NCBI RefSeq assembly: GCF_025998535.1
Contig: NZ_AP024233.1
Coordinates: 434,001-498,000 of the forward strand
Direction of reading: 5' to 3'
Length of the DNA: 64,000 nucleotides
Source of the DNA: Desulfolithobacter dissulfuricans
GTDB lineage: Bacteria; Desulfobacterota; Desulfobulbia; Desulfobulbales; Desulfobulbaceae
Shown: positions 37,002 through 46,283 of the stretch, piece after piece
Numbering within the stretch: position 1 is the first letter of the stretch
Layout: every line of letters begins with the position of its first letter
The notes under the pieces: generated by a model
Told to the model about the DNA's origin: nothing
What the model saw: the letters and a program-made list of their open reading frames with translations, nothing else
Databases searched by the model: none
Made by a program: the position numbers and the translations under genes

Positions 37002-38938
37002 GCGCTGTCTCCTGTCCTGCCAACCGGCAGTCGTACGATAAATTCGGTTCCTTTCTGTTTCCGGCTTCGGACATCAATGCTGCCACCGTGATTTTTTACG
37101 ATGCCATAACTGAGCGATAACCCGAGTCCTGTGCCTTTGCCGGTCTCTTTTGTAGTGAAAAACGGGTTGAAAATTTTGGGAAGTATTTCCGGGGGAATGC
37201 CGCAACCGGTATCGGTGAAACGGATAGTAACCTGCGTGCCGTCAAAGTCGGCTGTAACTTCAATTGTACCCCCTGGGGGAACGGCATCAATGCCGTTGAG
37301 CAGAATGTTGACAAACACCTGTTCCAGTTGATGCCCGTCAACTTTGAGATACGGCAGCCTGTCGTTTGGTTTGAAAAGGACAGCGACCTCTTTTTTTTCA
37401 CTGCGCAGCTGAACGAGAGAAATGGCAGTGGTTATACAGTCATTTATATTATACAGGCTGAATTCTGTTTTTCTCTTTCTCGCAAAACCGAGCAGGCCCC
37501 CGATTATGCGGCTGCATTTTTCTGTCTGGTTAATGATGTCTTCCAGATCCTCTTGCAGCACAACGGGATCAATCCTGCCACCGCTCAGATCTTTCCGGGC
37601 CAGAACCGCCAGCGCCTTGATGTTCCCGAGAGGGGTATTGAGCTCATGGGCCAGCCCGGCAGCCATCTCGCCAATGGATGCCAGTTTCTCAGACTGAGAT
37701 ATCTGTGCTTCTATCCGTTTTTTTTCCTGCAGGTTCTTTTCAAGGGTTGCCGCCATCTGGTTTATCTCTTCGGCCAGTTGACCAATTTCATCTCTGCTCG
37801 TTATCTGAATCCTGGTGCTGAGATCTCGACTGATCCGGTGTGTACCGTCAATAACCGATCGGATGGGCAGGGTCAGGGAGCGGGCAAAAAAAAGTGCTGC
37901 GGTGATCATGAGGGCAAAGATGCCCAGGGCGGAGAGTATGACCTTTGTTTTCATGGCGGCAAGCGGGGCCATGACCACATCCCGCTTTGCGTCTACAACA
38001 ATAATCCATCCCCGTTCATCGTTATCATAGGGAGAAAAGTAACGATGCACGAGGATGTCGCCGTTCTGGGGATGATAGCTGATTCCTTCCGGCTCAGACA
38101 TCCATTTTGCGGTAATTGAGGCGGGAAAATTCTGAAAGACCGTAATTCGGCTCCCTGTCTGATTGCCGAATTCGCAGGATTGATCCTGATGAAACAGGTA
38201 GATACCGTGACGCTCATGATTCGTAAAATTTCGTTCAACAATAAAGGCCGAACCCAGTTCAGGTGCGACCAGGCGATTGATCATGGTTCCGAGGGTCTTG
38301 CCCCAGACATTTATGATAAGCACCCCTGCTCTTTTGCCATCGGCAAAAAAGACCGGGGTGGCAAATCGAACCATGGCAGGGCACCAGTACTCCTCACCCT
38401 CCATCCAGCCACGCTCCAGGTTGGATATCCATATTTCACCATGGTTCAACTTCATGGTGTTGCGAAAGAAATCACGGTTTGCCTTGCTGCTGACGGCCCG
38501 TATCCCTCTCTCCGGAACAACCGGTCCCTGCCGCTTGATTATTTTTCCTTCCCGCACCTTGGCCAGAACAAACCCTGAAGCATCAATAAAGCGGATTGCC
38601 TGAATGCTGGTATCCAGCTGCTGGAACTCGTAAAAGCTCGTTTCCAGCCGTTGCAGGGCCTTTGTTATCTCGCCTTTTTCTCCACTGCTGGACAGGACCT
38701 GTAAAAAGGATTGGATGTCAGGGCTTGTGGAGATTGTCAACAGGCTTTTTCGCGAGTGATGAATCAGATCCTGGACCGTCTGGACGGAAAGCGCGGCCAA
38801 CTCATTAAGATGGCCTGAAATATTTTCCATCAGGATGTCGCCTCTGGACTTGATCATCAGCATGGAAAAGAGGAGGAGAGACGGCACGGCCACCGTCAGC
38901 ATGGTTAAGAGAATTTTTGAGCCGATTCTGAGACGCAT
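36998..38938 (-). CDS. Sensor histidine kinase with Cache-type sensor
   Basis: 646 residues: membrane segment at about 8-30, a large periplasmic dCache-like sensor (about 35-325; LETSFYEFQQLDTSIQAIRFID and the DNDERGWIIVVDA end), a second membrane segment (about 335-357), HAMP, HisKA with GLAHELNTPLGNIK (phosphoacceptor histidine about 440) and HATPase (TGCGIPPEI, KGTGLGLSLSYGIV). The ATG at 38938 has GAGGT about 10 bp upstream; a TTG at 38959 is less likely. It forms an operon with the sigma-54 regulator and lies divergent to ttrBCA. It is a good candidate for the tetrathionate or sulfur-compound sensor, in place of TtrS. Confidence 0.93.
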   Translation of the reverse strand: MRLRIGSKILLTMLTVAVPSLLLFSMLMIKSRGDILMENISGHLNELAALSVQTVQDLIHHSRKSLLTISTSPDIQSFLQVLSSSGEKGEITKALQRLETSFYEFQQLDTSIQAIRFIDASGFVLAKVREGKIIKRQGPVVPERGIRAVSSKANRDFFRNTMKLNHGEIWISNLERGWMEGEEYWCPAMVRFATPVFFADGKRAGVLIINVWGKTLGTMINRLVAPELGSAFIVERNFTNHERHGIYLFHQDQSCEFGNQTGSRITVFQNFPASITAKWMSEPEGISYHPQNGDILVHRYFSPYDNDERGWIIVVDAKRDVVMAPLAAMKTKVILSALGIFALMITAALFFARSLTLPIRSVIDGTHRISRDLSTRIQITSRDEIGQLAEEINQMAATLEKNLQEKKRIEAQISQSEKLASIGEMAAGLAHELNTPLGNIKALAVLARKDLSGGRIDPVVLQEDLEDIINQTEKCSRIIGGLLGFARKRKTEFSLYNINDCITTAISLVQLRSEKKEVAVLFKPNDRLPYLKVDGHQLEQVFVNILLNGIDAVPPGGTIEVTADFDGTQVTIRFTDTGCGIPPEILPKIFNPFFTTKETGKGTGLGLSLSYGIVKNHGGSIDVRSRKQKGTEFIVRLPVGRTGDSA

Positions 38939-38952
38939 TTGAAATACCTCAT

Positions 38953-39010
38953 GGTGCAAAATGCACCCTTGTTGCTGTTATTGCAATGTTGGATAGGTGC
39001 ATTTCGCACC
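38953..39010. promoter_or_regulatory. Paired inverted repeats upstream of ttrBCA (candidate activator sites)
   Basis: GGTGCAAAATGCACC (38953-38967) and GGTGCATTTCGCACC (38996-39010) share GGTGCA-N3-(T/C)GCACC and lie 43 bp apart centre to centre, about four helical turns. They are 160-220 bp upstream of the ttrB start. Such paired palindromes are usual binding sites for NtrC-type activators. The first overlaps the kinase leader. A true sigma-54 promoter here was not found; the best candidate (TGGCATGAAAGATGT, near 39110) lacks the -12 GC. Confidence 0.5.
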
Positions 39011-39171
39011 GTCTTGTACAGGTGACATGGTTTGCCAGCCCCGTCAATGTGTTTTTTTTCTTTTATCCTCAAGCTGTTACAGTGGAAACAGCCATAAGCT
39101 TTTTCCTGGCATGAAAGATGTAGTGTAGTGGCAGGCAAGAAAATGCAATTTTAAAACCAGGAGTACGTATT

Positions 39172-39912
39172 ATGGGGAATGAACGAAGAAATTTCATGAA
39201 AGTTCTCGGGGCCGGACTTGCCGTGACCGCTCTGTCGGCTGGCACCGCCGGGGCGACATCTGCGGGCAAGAAATCAGCGCAGAAGGATGGTCCTCGCTGG
39301 GGCATGGTCGTTGACCTGCGGCTCTGTATAGGCTGTCAGGCCTGTACGGTAGCCTGCTCGACAGAAAACCAGATACCGCTGGGACATTTTCGAACCATTG
39401 TCTCGAGTTATGAAGTGACATCCGGCGGCAGGCCGCGGCGTTATACACTTCCTCGTCTCTGTAATCATTGTGCCAAACCTGCCTGTGTAACGGTCTGTCC
39501 CACCCAGGCAACCAGACAACGATCTGACGGGGCTGTGGTTGTAGACAATACTGTGTGCATCGGCTGTGGTTACTGTATACAGGCCTGCCCGTACGATGCC
39601 CGTTTTATCAATCCCCTGACGAAAACAGCAGACAAGTGCACCTTCTGTCTGCACAGGATTGAGGCTGGACTGTTGCCTGCCTGTGTGGAGACCTGTGTCA
39701 GTGGCGCCCGGACATTCGGAGATCTCAATGATCCGCGCTCTGCTGTTTCAAGGCTGCTGGCTACCGTACCCACGCAGGTATTGAAAAAAGATATGGGAAC
39801 CGCACCTCGCGTTTTTTACATCGGCCTGGATGAGGACTTCAGCGGCAGGGTGGAAGGTCGACAGGTACTTAACCCGGCAGGGCAAGCCGAACATCAGGAG
39901 GATTCCATATGA
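39172..39912 (+). CDS. ttrB: Tetrathionate reductase iron-sulfur subunit TtrB
   Basis: 246 residues. The Tat signal RRNFMKVLGAG (about 5-15) is followed by four 4Fe-4S cluster sets: LCIGCQACTVACSTEN (about 51), LCNHCAKPACVTVCP (about 97), VCIGCGYCIQACPYDA (about 130) and CTFCLHRIEAGLLPACVETC (about 157). It passes electrons from the membrane subunit to TtrA in the periplasm. The order B-C-A with four-base overlaps (ATGA) is that of the ttr operon of Salmonella. AGGAG lies upstream of the start. DmsB/PsrB-type subunits are alternatives, but TtrA next door decides. Confidence 0.88.
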   Translation: MGNERRNFMKVLGAGLAVTALSAGTAGATSAGKKSAQKDGPRWGMVVDLRLCIGCQACTVACSTENQIPLGHFRTIVSSYEVTSGGRPRRYTLPRLCNHCAKPACVTVCPTQATRQRSDGAVVVDNTVCIGCGYCIQACPYDARFINPLTKTADKCTFCLHRIEAGLLPACVETCVSGARTFGDLNDPRSAVSRLLATVPTQVLKKDMGTAPRVFYIGLDEDFSGRVEGRQVLNPAGQAEHQEDSI

Positions 39913-41114
39913 ACGATCAAATAGTTGAGCTTATTCAAACGGGCAGCCAGGTCCATTGGGGCGTTGCCATTCCTCAATATTTTTTCCTTACCGGTATCAG
40001 TGCAGCCGCTTTTCTTCTTTCGACCCTGACCTATGTCTTTGGTGATAAGCGGTATGAATCCATTGCCGGACTTTCTCTGATAGTTGCCTTTACTGTACTG
40101 GTCGCAGCACCGCTCAATCTCATTGCCGACCTGGGGCAGCCCGGGCGTTTTTATTCTCTGTTGTACCATTTCCACGGCACCTCTCCCATGAGTTGGGGCG
40201 TGTTCCTCCTCTCTTCCTACCCGCTCCTTATTGCCCTGGAGATGGCCTTTGTCTTCCGGGCGCGGTTTGCCCGTCGCAGTCAGACCGCGTCCGGTCTGCT
40301 CAAAGGGTTCTATAGGCTGCTGGCCCTGGGAAGCGTAGAAGTGACTCCTGACACCGAGGCCCGTGATCACCGCATTGGGAAAATTCTCGGAACCATCGGC
40401 ATACCCACCGCCCTGGCGGTACACGGCTACACCGGCTACATCCTTGGCGTGGTACGGGCCAGGGCCATGTGGCATACCTCGCTCATGCCGCTGATTTTTC
40501 TGATCTCGGCCATGGTCAGCGGGGTGGCTCTCATGATCCTCCTGTCCTGGATCATGGTTCGCAATGACCGGGGGAAGGTGGACTGGTCCCTCATGGATCG
40601 GCTGGGCATCCTTCTGGCCTGGTCCATTGTTGGCGACCTAATCCTGCGCCTTCTCTGGTATACCATCGGGCTTTCCTATTCATCCGCGTCGTTTCAAGAG
40701 GTGGGGAACTTTATATTCGGCCACCATTTCATGGAAGCCGTTGTGCTGGAGCTCGGCCTTGGCCTTCTTCTCCCCCTGGTTGTCATGACCGTGCCGGCTC
40801 TGCGACGTATCCGGCCGCTGTTCATCCTGACGGTTATTCTGGCCATTTTCGGGGTCATGCTTTTCCGGTGGGACACCGTTATCGGCGGTCAGCTTATCCC
40901 GAAGATCGGTGCTGGTTTTTATGAATACATCCCGTCCTTTTGGGGACGGACAGGCGTTATGCACATTATCGGTAACTGGGGCTTCTGGATTTTGTTCTTT
41001 ATTCTGTTCACTTCATTTCTCCCGTGGAAAAAGACCAGCGGGAAAAATGGACGAGCCAATCAGGACAAGACACACACCGATTCGATACTTGAAAGAAAAG
41101 GAGCAGTTTCATGA
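39909..41114 (+). CDS. ttrC: Tetrathionate reductase membrane subunit TtrC (NrfD/PsrC family)
   Basis: 401 residues with about nine or ten membrane helices, beginning after a short amphipathic segment (VHWGVAIPQYFFLTGISAAAFLL). It has NrfD-family features: the early GISAAAF stretch, NLIADLGQPGRFYSLLYHF (about 78) and the paired arginine and acidic residues between helices. It takes electrons from menaquinol and delivers them to TtrB. It overlaps ttrB by 4 bp and ttrA by 4 bp. The last part is charged and cytoplasmic. Confidence 0.88.
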   Translation: MNDQIVELIQTGSQVHWGVAIPQYFFLTGISAAAFLLSTLTYVFGDKRYESIAGLSLIVAFTVLVAAPLNLIADLGQPGRFYSLLYHFHGTSPMSWGVFLLSSYPLLIALEMAFVFRARFARRSQTASGLLKGFYRLLALGSVEVTPDTEARDHRIGKILGTIGIPTALAVHGYTGYILGVVRARAMWHTSLMPLIFLISAMVSGVALMILLSWIMVRNDRGKVDWSLMDRLGILLAWSIVGDLILRLLWYTIGLSYSSASFQEVGNFIFGHHFMEAVVLELGLGLLLPLVVMTVPALRRIRPLFILTVILAIFGVMLFRWDTVIGGQLIPKIGAGFYEYIPSFWGRTGVMHIIGNWGFWILFFILFTSFLPWKKTSGKNGRANQDKTHTDSILERKGAVS

Positions 41115-44100
41115 GTAATACAAGGCGAAATTTTTTAAAAGCCGCCGGGGCCCTGACATCCCTTGGACTCTTTGGCCTCGGCTACAAGGGAACCCTGAAA
41201 GGTATTGCCAGCGGCTGGTGGAACGGGCAGCAGCCGGCTGATAAAATTTACGGTAATGCATTGCAGCCTGAATGGCGGGTTGATCGGGTCACTGGTGAAG
41301 TCACGCCAAATCCGGATCAATACGTTGCCAACTCCGTCTGTGTCGGTTGTGTGAGCCTGTGCGGTGTCCGTGTCCGGGTGGATAAAAAGAGGGGCAAGGT
41401 GTTGCGGGTGGCAGGGAACCCTTACCATGCGCTGGCATCCGATCCACACCTGCCCTATACCACCTCCATTAAGGACAGCTTCAAGGCCTTGTCCCGTTTC
41501 CAGGAATCCGGGCTGAAGGGGCGGGCCACTGCCTGCGGCCGGGGTAACGCGGTCCTTGCCAAACTCGACGACCCGCACCGGGTTCTGGTGCCGCTGAAGC
41601 GGGTAGGGCCCCGGAACTCCGGCAAATGGGAACCCATAGATTTTGAAACCCTGGTCAAGGAAGTGGTAGAGGGTGGAAATTTATTCGGCGAGGGTGAGGT
41701 GGAGGGCTTGCGCTCCATTCGTGACCTGGAAACACCCATTGATCCGGCACAGCCGGAGCTGGGGCCCAAGGCCAATCAGTTTGCCATTGTAGGCGGCTTC
41801 AAGGAAGGCAGGCTGCCCCTGCTGGCCCGCTTCGGGAAAACTTCTTTTGGCAGTATCAATTTCACCGGTCACCGGGGCAACTGCGGCCTCAGCATGCGGG
41901 CAGGATATGCCGCTTTTCTGGGAGACTGGAAAAAATATCCTCATCTGAAGCCGGATTTTAAGAATGCCCGTTACATCCTCAACATCGGTACGGCACCGGC
42001 CAATGCCGGCAATCCTTTCATGCGTCAGGGACGCCTGGTGGCCGAGGGCAGGGCATCAGGACGCCTGAAGGTGGTCGTGGTTGATCCGGTGTTGACCAAC
42101 AGCGATTCCAAGGCTGCCGGTGACCGGACAGAGTGGATACCGGTTAAACCAGGGACGGATGGGGCGCTGGTTATGGCGATGATTCGCTGGATATTTGACA
42201 GCCGGCGTTACAATAAAAAATTCCTGGAGGTTCCCGGGCCGGCGGCCGCAAAGAAGGCAGGTGAGCCGAGCTGGTCCAATGGTTGTCATCTGGTGGTGGT
42301 GGAAGAGGGGCATCCGCTGTTTGGAGCCATGCTCCGCGGTTCCCATCTTGGCCTGCCTGTGGGGAAGAACGACAAGGATCCCTTCATGGTCATTGATGCT
42401 GGCACGGGAGAGCTGCGTCCCCATACCCAGGCAATGGCGGGCGAGCTGTTTTATCAGGGCAAGGTCTCTATCAGCGGCCAGGACGTCCAGGTGAAGTCTT
42501 CATTGCAGCTGCTGCGTGAAGAAGCAGAGAAGATGTCCCTGGCCGAGTACAGTAAAGAGTGTGGTGTCAGCGAGTCCACCATTGTCAAGCTGGCTTCCGA
42601 GTTTACCAGATATGGCCGGCAGGCCGTTGCCGACTGTCATGGCGGCACCATGCACACCAACGGGTTCTATACAGCCTATGCGGTGACCATGCTCAATGGT
42701 CTGGTTGGTAATCTCAACTGGAAGGGCGGCGCCTCTGCCGGTGGTGGCAGGTACCCTGATTTCGGCAGAGGGCCCAGGTACAATTTCAAAAAATTTCCAG
42801 GTAAAGTCAAGCCGAAGGGCGTGCCGGTCAGCCGGAAGTTTGCCTATGAAAAAACAAGTGAGTTTAAACGGAAAAAAGCAGCAGGTAAGCCCTATCCGGC
42901 TGACGGGCCCTGGTATCCGTTTTCAGCGGCCATTCAATCGGAGTATATCCCTTCTGCGCTGAACGGGTATCCCTATCCGCTCAAGGCGCTTCTGCTCTGG
43001 AACACCAATCCTCTCTATGGTCAGGCCGGGTTGTATACCCAGGCAAAAAAACAGCTGGCAGATCCGAAAAAACTGCCGCTTATCATCTCCATAGATCCGT
43101 TCATTAACGAGACCACTGCCTTTGCTGATTACATTGTTCCCGATACAGTGTTGTATGAGACATGGGGATCAGCCTGGCCCTGGGCCTCCCATCTGACAAA
43201 AATCAATTCTTTTCGCTGGCCGGTTGTGGAACCTCCTGTTGCCAAAACCGCGGAACAGGTCCCGATCTGCATGGAAAGTTTTATCATCGCCGTGGCCAAG
43301 CGCATGGGACTGCCGGGCTTTGGTGACAGGGCCATACCGGACGCAGAGGGCAATATACATCCTTTAAACACACCGGATGATTTCTTTCTGCGGGTTTTTG
43401 CCAATGTAGCCTTTGCCGGTAAGCCAGTGCCGGACAGCGAACAGGAAGATCTGACTCTGACCGGGGTGGATCGTCATTTGCCTCGCCTCAAGGCGGTATT
43501 GAAGGCCGAAGAATGGCCAAAAGTCGCCTATGCCATGGCCAGGGGAGGCCGGTTCCAATCGATCTCCAAGGCCTATGAGGGGCAGTGGCTTGCCAGGCGT
43601 TATTCGAAGCCTGTCCAGATTTATAATGAACAGGCAGGCCGGGCCAGAAACAGCTTGAGTGGGGAATACTACTCGGGCGTTCCCACCTGGCAGCCTCCGG
43701 TTCTGGCAGACGGTACCCCTTTTGAAAAGGTTTATGACCGCAGAAGCTGGCCGTTTCAGGTTGTCTGTACCAAGTCGCAGCTGCAGTCATCCCATACCAT
43801 TGGCGAGGCCAGGCTCACCCAGATCCATCCGAGCAATGGCATCATCATGCATCCTGAAGATGCGGACAGGCTCAAAATCAAAACCGGTGATCGTATCCGG
43901 GTAACATCGCCTGCCGGCAGTGTTGAAGGGGTAGCAGATGTGCGCAACGGTATCCAGCAGGGTGTGCTCGGCATAGAGCATGGGTTTGGACATTGGGCAC
44001 TGGGCGCTGCTTCGGTTACCATCGGCAGTAAAAGGCAGCCTGGTGATCCGGCATTGGGGGCAGGGGTGGCCCATAACCTTCTTGGTCTGGACGATCCGAC

Positions 44101-44185
44101 CAGGCGCGGTATTTCTACCCTGGCCGATGTGGTCATAGGTTCAAATGCAAGACAATCCATAGTTGCCAGGGTGGAAAGGATATGA
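41111..44185 (+). CDS. ttrA: Tetrathionate reductase catalytic subunit TtrA
   Basis: 1024 residues, the usual TtrA length. Tat signal RRNFLKAAGALTSLGLFG (about 5-22), then a 4Fe-4S set CVGCVSLCGVRV (about 77-88) with a fourth cysteine in ATACGRGN (about 140). It has the bis-MGD molybdopterin folds, including GHRGNCGLSMRAGY (about 258) in the region of the metal-ligand loop, GGTMHTNGFYTAYA (about 515) and the C-terminal molydop-binding domain (IHPSNGIIMHPEDADRLKI, about 900). It reduces tetrathionate to thiosulfate in the periplasm. It is part of a tight ttrBCA-torD operon. Polysulfide or selenate-type activity cannot be ruled out from sequence alone. Confidence 0.9.
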   Translation: MSNTRRNFLKAAGALTSLGLFGLGYKGTLKGIASGWWNGQQPADKIYGNALQPEWRVDRVTGEVTPNPDQYVANSVCVGCVSLCGVRVRVDKKRGKVLRVAGNPYHALASDPHLPYTTSIKDSFKALSRFQESGLKGRATACGRGNAVLAKLDDPHRVLVPLKRVGPRNSGKWEPIDFETLVKEVVEGGNLFGEGEVEGLRSIRDLETPIDPAQPELGPKANQFAIVGGFKEGRLPLLARFGKTSFGSINFTGHRGNCGLSMRAGYAAFLGDWKKYPHLKPDFKNARYILNIGTAPANAGNPFMRQGRLVAEGRASGRLKVVVVDPVLTNSDSKAAGDRTEWIPVKPGTDGALVMAMIRWIFDSRRYNKKFLEVPGPAAAKKAGEPSWSNGCHLVVVEEGHPLFGAMLRGSHLGLPVGKNDKDPFMVIDAGTGELRPHTQAMAGELFYQGKVSISGQDVQVKSSLQLLREEAEKMSLAEYSKECGVSESTIVKLASEFTRYGRQAVADCHGGTMHTNGFYTAYAVTMLNGLVGNLNWKGGASAGGGRYPDFGRGPRYNFKKFPGKVKPKGVPVSRKFAYEKTSEFKRKKAAGKPYPADGPWYPFSAAIQSEYIPSALNGYPYPLKALLLWNTNPLYGQAGLYTQAKKQLADPKKLPLIISIDPFINETTAFADYIVPDTVLYETWGSAWPWASHLTKINSFRWPVVEPPVAKTAEQVPICMESFIIAVAKRMGLPGFGDRAIPDAEGNIHPLNTPDDFFLRVFANVAFAGKPVPDSEQEDLTLTGVDRHLPRLKAVLKAEEWPKVAYAMARGGRFQSISKAYEGQWLARRYSKPVQIYNEQAGRARNSLSGEYYSGVPTWQPPVLADGTPFEKVYDRRSWPFQVVCTKSQLQSSHTIGEARLTQIHPSNGIIMHPEDADRLKIKTGDRIRVTSPAGSVEGVADVRNGIQQGVLGIEHGFGHWALGAASVTIGSKRQPGDPALGAGVAHNLLGLDDPTRRGISTLADVVIGSNARQSIVARVERI

Positions 44186-44829
44186 CCATTGCTGCCTGGA
44201 AAGAAACAACTGAAGAGTTGCTGGCATGGGCAAGCCTTGCGGATTTTACCGCAAGGCTTTACCTGACAGAGCCGTCCACGGAAAACTGTTCCGCCTGCAG
44301 GAAATGGGGGGAGCTTCTGGCCGACATTCTGCCTGATGAAAATCTGCCCGAACTGTTGACCAGGGTGAATCCCGAGCAGGCGGATGATCTGCGCCAGGAG
44401 TTTTTTGACCTGTTCCTGGTCCCCATGTCCGGTGTATATACGCCTCCCTTTGAAAACGCTCACCGTTACGGTTCCATGGCAAACGGGCTCAGTCAGATCA
44501 TCGGCGAGCTCTATCAGGCTGCCGGGTTTTATCCGGAAACGCTTGATATACCGTTCTATCTTAAGCAGATGGGCAGAAACGATCATCTCGGGTTGGAACT
44601 GGTTTTCTTTGCCAACCTTCTCTACTCAGCTGACAAGGCCAGCAGCCAATCGGAGGCGGAGCGCCTCCGCGATACGGCCAGTCAATTTTTCCAGGAGTAC
44701 CCCGGTCAGTGGGCAGGATCATATGGGAGGGAGCTCATGGAAAAGGCAAGGAGTCCCTACTTCAGCGCGCTGGGGGCGCTGACGGTTTTTGTGTCGAAGT
44801 ATGCAATAGATGATCAATCATGGGAATGA
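44182..44829 (+). CDS. TorD/DmsD-family molybdoenzyme chaperone
   Basis: 215 residues, all-helical. The family motif VPMSGVYTPPFENAHRYG (about residues 90-107) and NDHLGLELVFFANLLYS (about 133-149) match TorD/DmsD proteins that bind the Tat signal of molybdoenzymes and help cofactor loading before export. The four-base overlap with ttrA and the position make TtrA its likely client. A second, different member is at 53335-54030 for the PhsA-like enzyme. Confidence 0.88.
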   Translation: MTIAAWKETTEELLAWASLADFTARLYLTEPSTENCSACRKWGELLADILPDENLPELLTRVNPEQADDLRQEFFDLFLVPMSGVYTPPFENAHRYGSMANGLSQIIGELYQAAGFYPETLDIPFYLKQMGRNDHLGLELVFFANLLYSADKASSQSEAERLRDTASQFFQEYPGQWAGSYGRELMEKARSPYFSALGALTVFVSKYAIDDQSWE

Positions 44830-44931
44830 TAATTTAAGCCTCTCCGTTCGGCCTGATCACCACACTGACATCGAGTCTGGGTGAGCGAAAAGTACATGAT
44901 GAATGTCATGTTGCTGTCAATGTGAACAATC

Positions 44932-44978
44932 GGGAACATGTATTCCCCCTGCGCATTCCCTCTTGGGAACATGTTGCC
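44932..44978 (+). promoter_or_regulatory. GGGAACAT inverted repeats upstream of the DUF302 gene
   Basis: GGGAACATGTATTCCC at 44932-44947 and GGGAACATGTTGCC at 44965-44978 lie 33 bp apart and 125-170 bp before the sigma-54 type promoter at 45102. The same GGGAACAT-based palindrome recurs upstream of the PhsA-like operon and of yeiH. They are candidate enhancer sites of one NtrC-type activator. Confidence 0.55.
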
Positions 44979-45101
44979 ATGCTTTAGCTGTATAGTATTG
45001 GCTGTAGTTGTCTTTTTGTGGGAAATGCTCGGGCATAGTTAGCTGATTTTGTGCGTAAAAAATATGTTTTTTGTGGCCGTGACGTGGTTGGTTGAAAAAA
45101 T

Positions 45102-45117
45102 GGGCATATTTGTTGCT
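45102..45117 (+). promoter_or_regulatory. Candidate sigma-54 promoter of the DUF302 gene
   Basis: GGGCATATTTGTTGCT has the -24 GG and -12 GC dinucleotides at the exact sigma-54 spacing and the TTGC of the -12 element. The expected start of transcription is about 45129, giving a leader of about 110 bases. The first base of the consensus (T) is G here. Confidence 0.6.
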
Positions 45118-45238
45118 TTGGTTGGGTGTTACCGAGGTTCAGTGTACAGGACTGGTGGAAAACGCTACCGGCGTTTGCCTGAATACAGCGTGGTTACGCC
45201 CAATGGCATGTACAATACACTCTTTCGGAGGATTAAAA

Positions 45239-45691
45239 ATGCGTAACTTACTGCTGAGTCTCATAGCACTACTTTTTTTATCTTCGGTGGCTGTCGCTGG
45301 TAATGGCCTCATCAGTATAAAGAGCTCTCGCGACGTTAAAGGTACAGCGGATCGTCTTGAGAAGGCCTTGGAGATGAAAGGAATGACTGTGTTTGCACGA
45401 ATCAATCATGCAGAGGGAGCTCAAAAGGTTGGGAAAAAGTTACGTCCAACCGAATTAATTATCTTCGGCAATCCCAGGGTGGGCACGCCACTGATGCAAT
45501 GCGCCCAGAGCGTTGGTATCGATCTGCCTCAAAAAGCTTTAATCTGGGAAGATGAAAAGGGACAGGTGTGGTTGTTCTATAACGATCCTGAATACCTGGC
45601 GGATCGCCATGGCATCAAGGGGTGCGATGAAGTCATAAAGAAAATAGCGAATGCGCTTGGTAATTTTGCCCGGACGGCGGCTGTACAGTAG
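45239..45691 (+). CDS. DUF302 protein, exported
   Basis: 150 residues: a cleavable signal peptide (LLLSLIALLFLSSVAVAG, cleavage near AVAG, residue 21) and one DUF302 domain (ISIKSSRDVKGTADRLEKALEMKGMTVFARINHAEGA pattern from about 24; LIIFGNPRVGTPLMQ at about 77; LPQKALIWEDEKGQVWLFYND at about 98). Members bind small ligands or metals, but no function is established. CGGAGGA lies 6 bp before the ATG. It is under a candidate sigma-54 promoter sharing upstream sites with two other sulfur genes, so it may act in sulfur-compound respiration or tolerance. Confidence 0.88.
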   Translation: MRNLLLSLIALLFLSSVAVAGNGLISIKSSRDVKGTADRLEKALEMKGMTVFARINHAEGAQKVGKKLRPTELIIFGNPRVGTPLMQCAQSVGIDLPQKALIWEDEKGQVWLFYNDPEYLADRHGIKGCDEVIKKIANALGNFARTAAVQ

Positions 45692-46073
45692 CTGTGAGAC
45701 CTGTCGTCATCCAAGCCCTGGAGCGGCAGAGGGCAGCGTTGCTGTCTTCCGCGGCTCAGTTCGAACGTTTCGATCGGTGGGCGGAAAGGCGACAGGCAAT
45801 TAAAGCCGGGAGAGTGTGCTTATCAGTCGATATTTTTCTGCTACTGCTCGTCCAGTCGCCTGGAACAATTTTTGCCCAGTGCAGTCGTTATCTTGGGTAT
45901 GCTCGGCATTATAAGATAATGCCAGCTACTAATTGTTCAGAATCGATCAATGAATGATCAGGGAACCATTTTCTGTGGCGTACTGGTCTATGCTGTTCCA
46001 GGCGAGCCACGGGAAAAATGGTTCCTGGGTAAGAAAAAAAGTATTCACGAAAAGTCCACGGAGGAACTTAGTA
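45692..46073. other. Intergenic region with palindromes between DUF302 and a small gene
   Basis: An open frame at 45694-45957 (87 codons, GTG start) has no recognisable domain and is doubtful. Two structures stand out: GGCATTAT-AAG-ATAATGCC at 45905-45923, and a hairpin of about 67 bp at 45959-46025 whose arms read AGGGAACCATTTTC and GAAAAATGGTTCCT. There is no T tract behind them. Confidence 0.45.
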
Positions 46074-46283
46074 ATGAGACAAAAAATTATTGAGCTTGTA
46101 GACGAAGCGATAAGCAGGCAACGCAGGATGGTCGATTGTTATTGTGAGCTGCTGGCCAGGCAGAGGGTCCACTCCTCTCTGGGTCATGCGAATTATAACT
46201 GTGATTCAGATACGCTCGCTGTAAGCAAGGATGCACTTTACCAGTTGGAATTACTCAAGAACAGAATACTGGAGCTTCGGTAA
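46074..46283 (+). CDS. Small protein of unknown function (69 aa)
   Basis: 69 residues, no signal or membrane segment: MRQKIIELVDEAISRQRR, then a helical charged protein with CYCELLARQRVHSS and an LELLKNRILELR end. I do not recognise a family. GGAGGAACTTAGTA directly precedes the ATG, a good ribosome site, which is why this start is taken over a frame opening at 45954. A hairpin lies about 50 bp upstream. Confidence 0.5.
   Translation: MRQKIIELVDEAISRQRRMVDCYCELLARQRVHSSLGHANYNCDSDTLAVSKDALYQLELLKNRILELR

Noticed and set aside
39105-39120. Sigma-54 promoter for ttrB
   Set aside because: TGGCATGAAAGATGT has GG at -24 but GT instead of GC at -12, so it was not listed as a promoter.
45694-45957. 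An 87-codon open frame after the DUF302 gene
   Set aside because: GTG start without a ribosome site, no known domain, and an odd hydrophobic end; probably chance.
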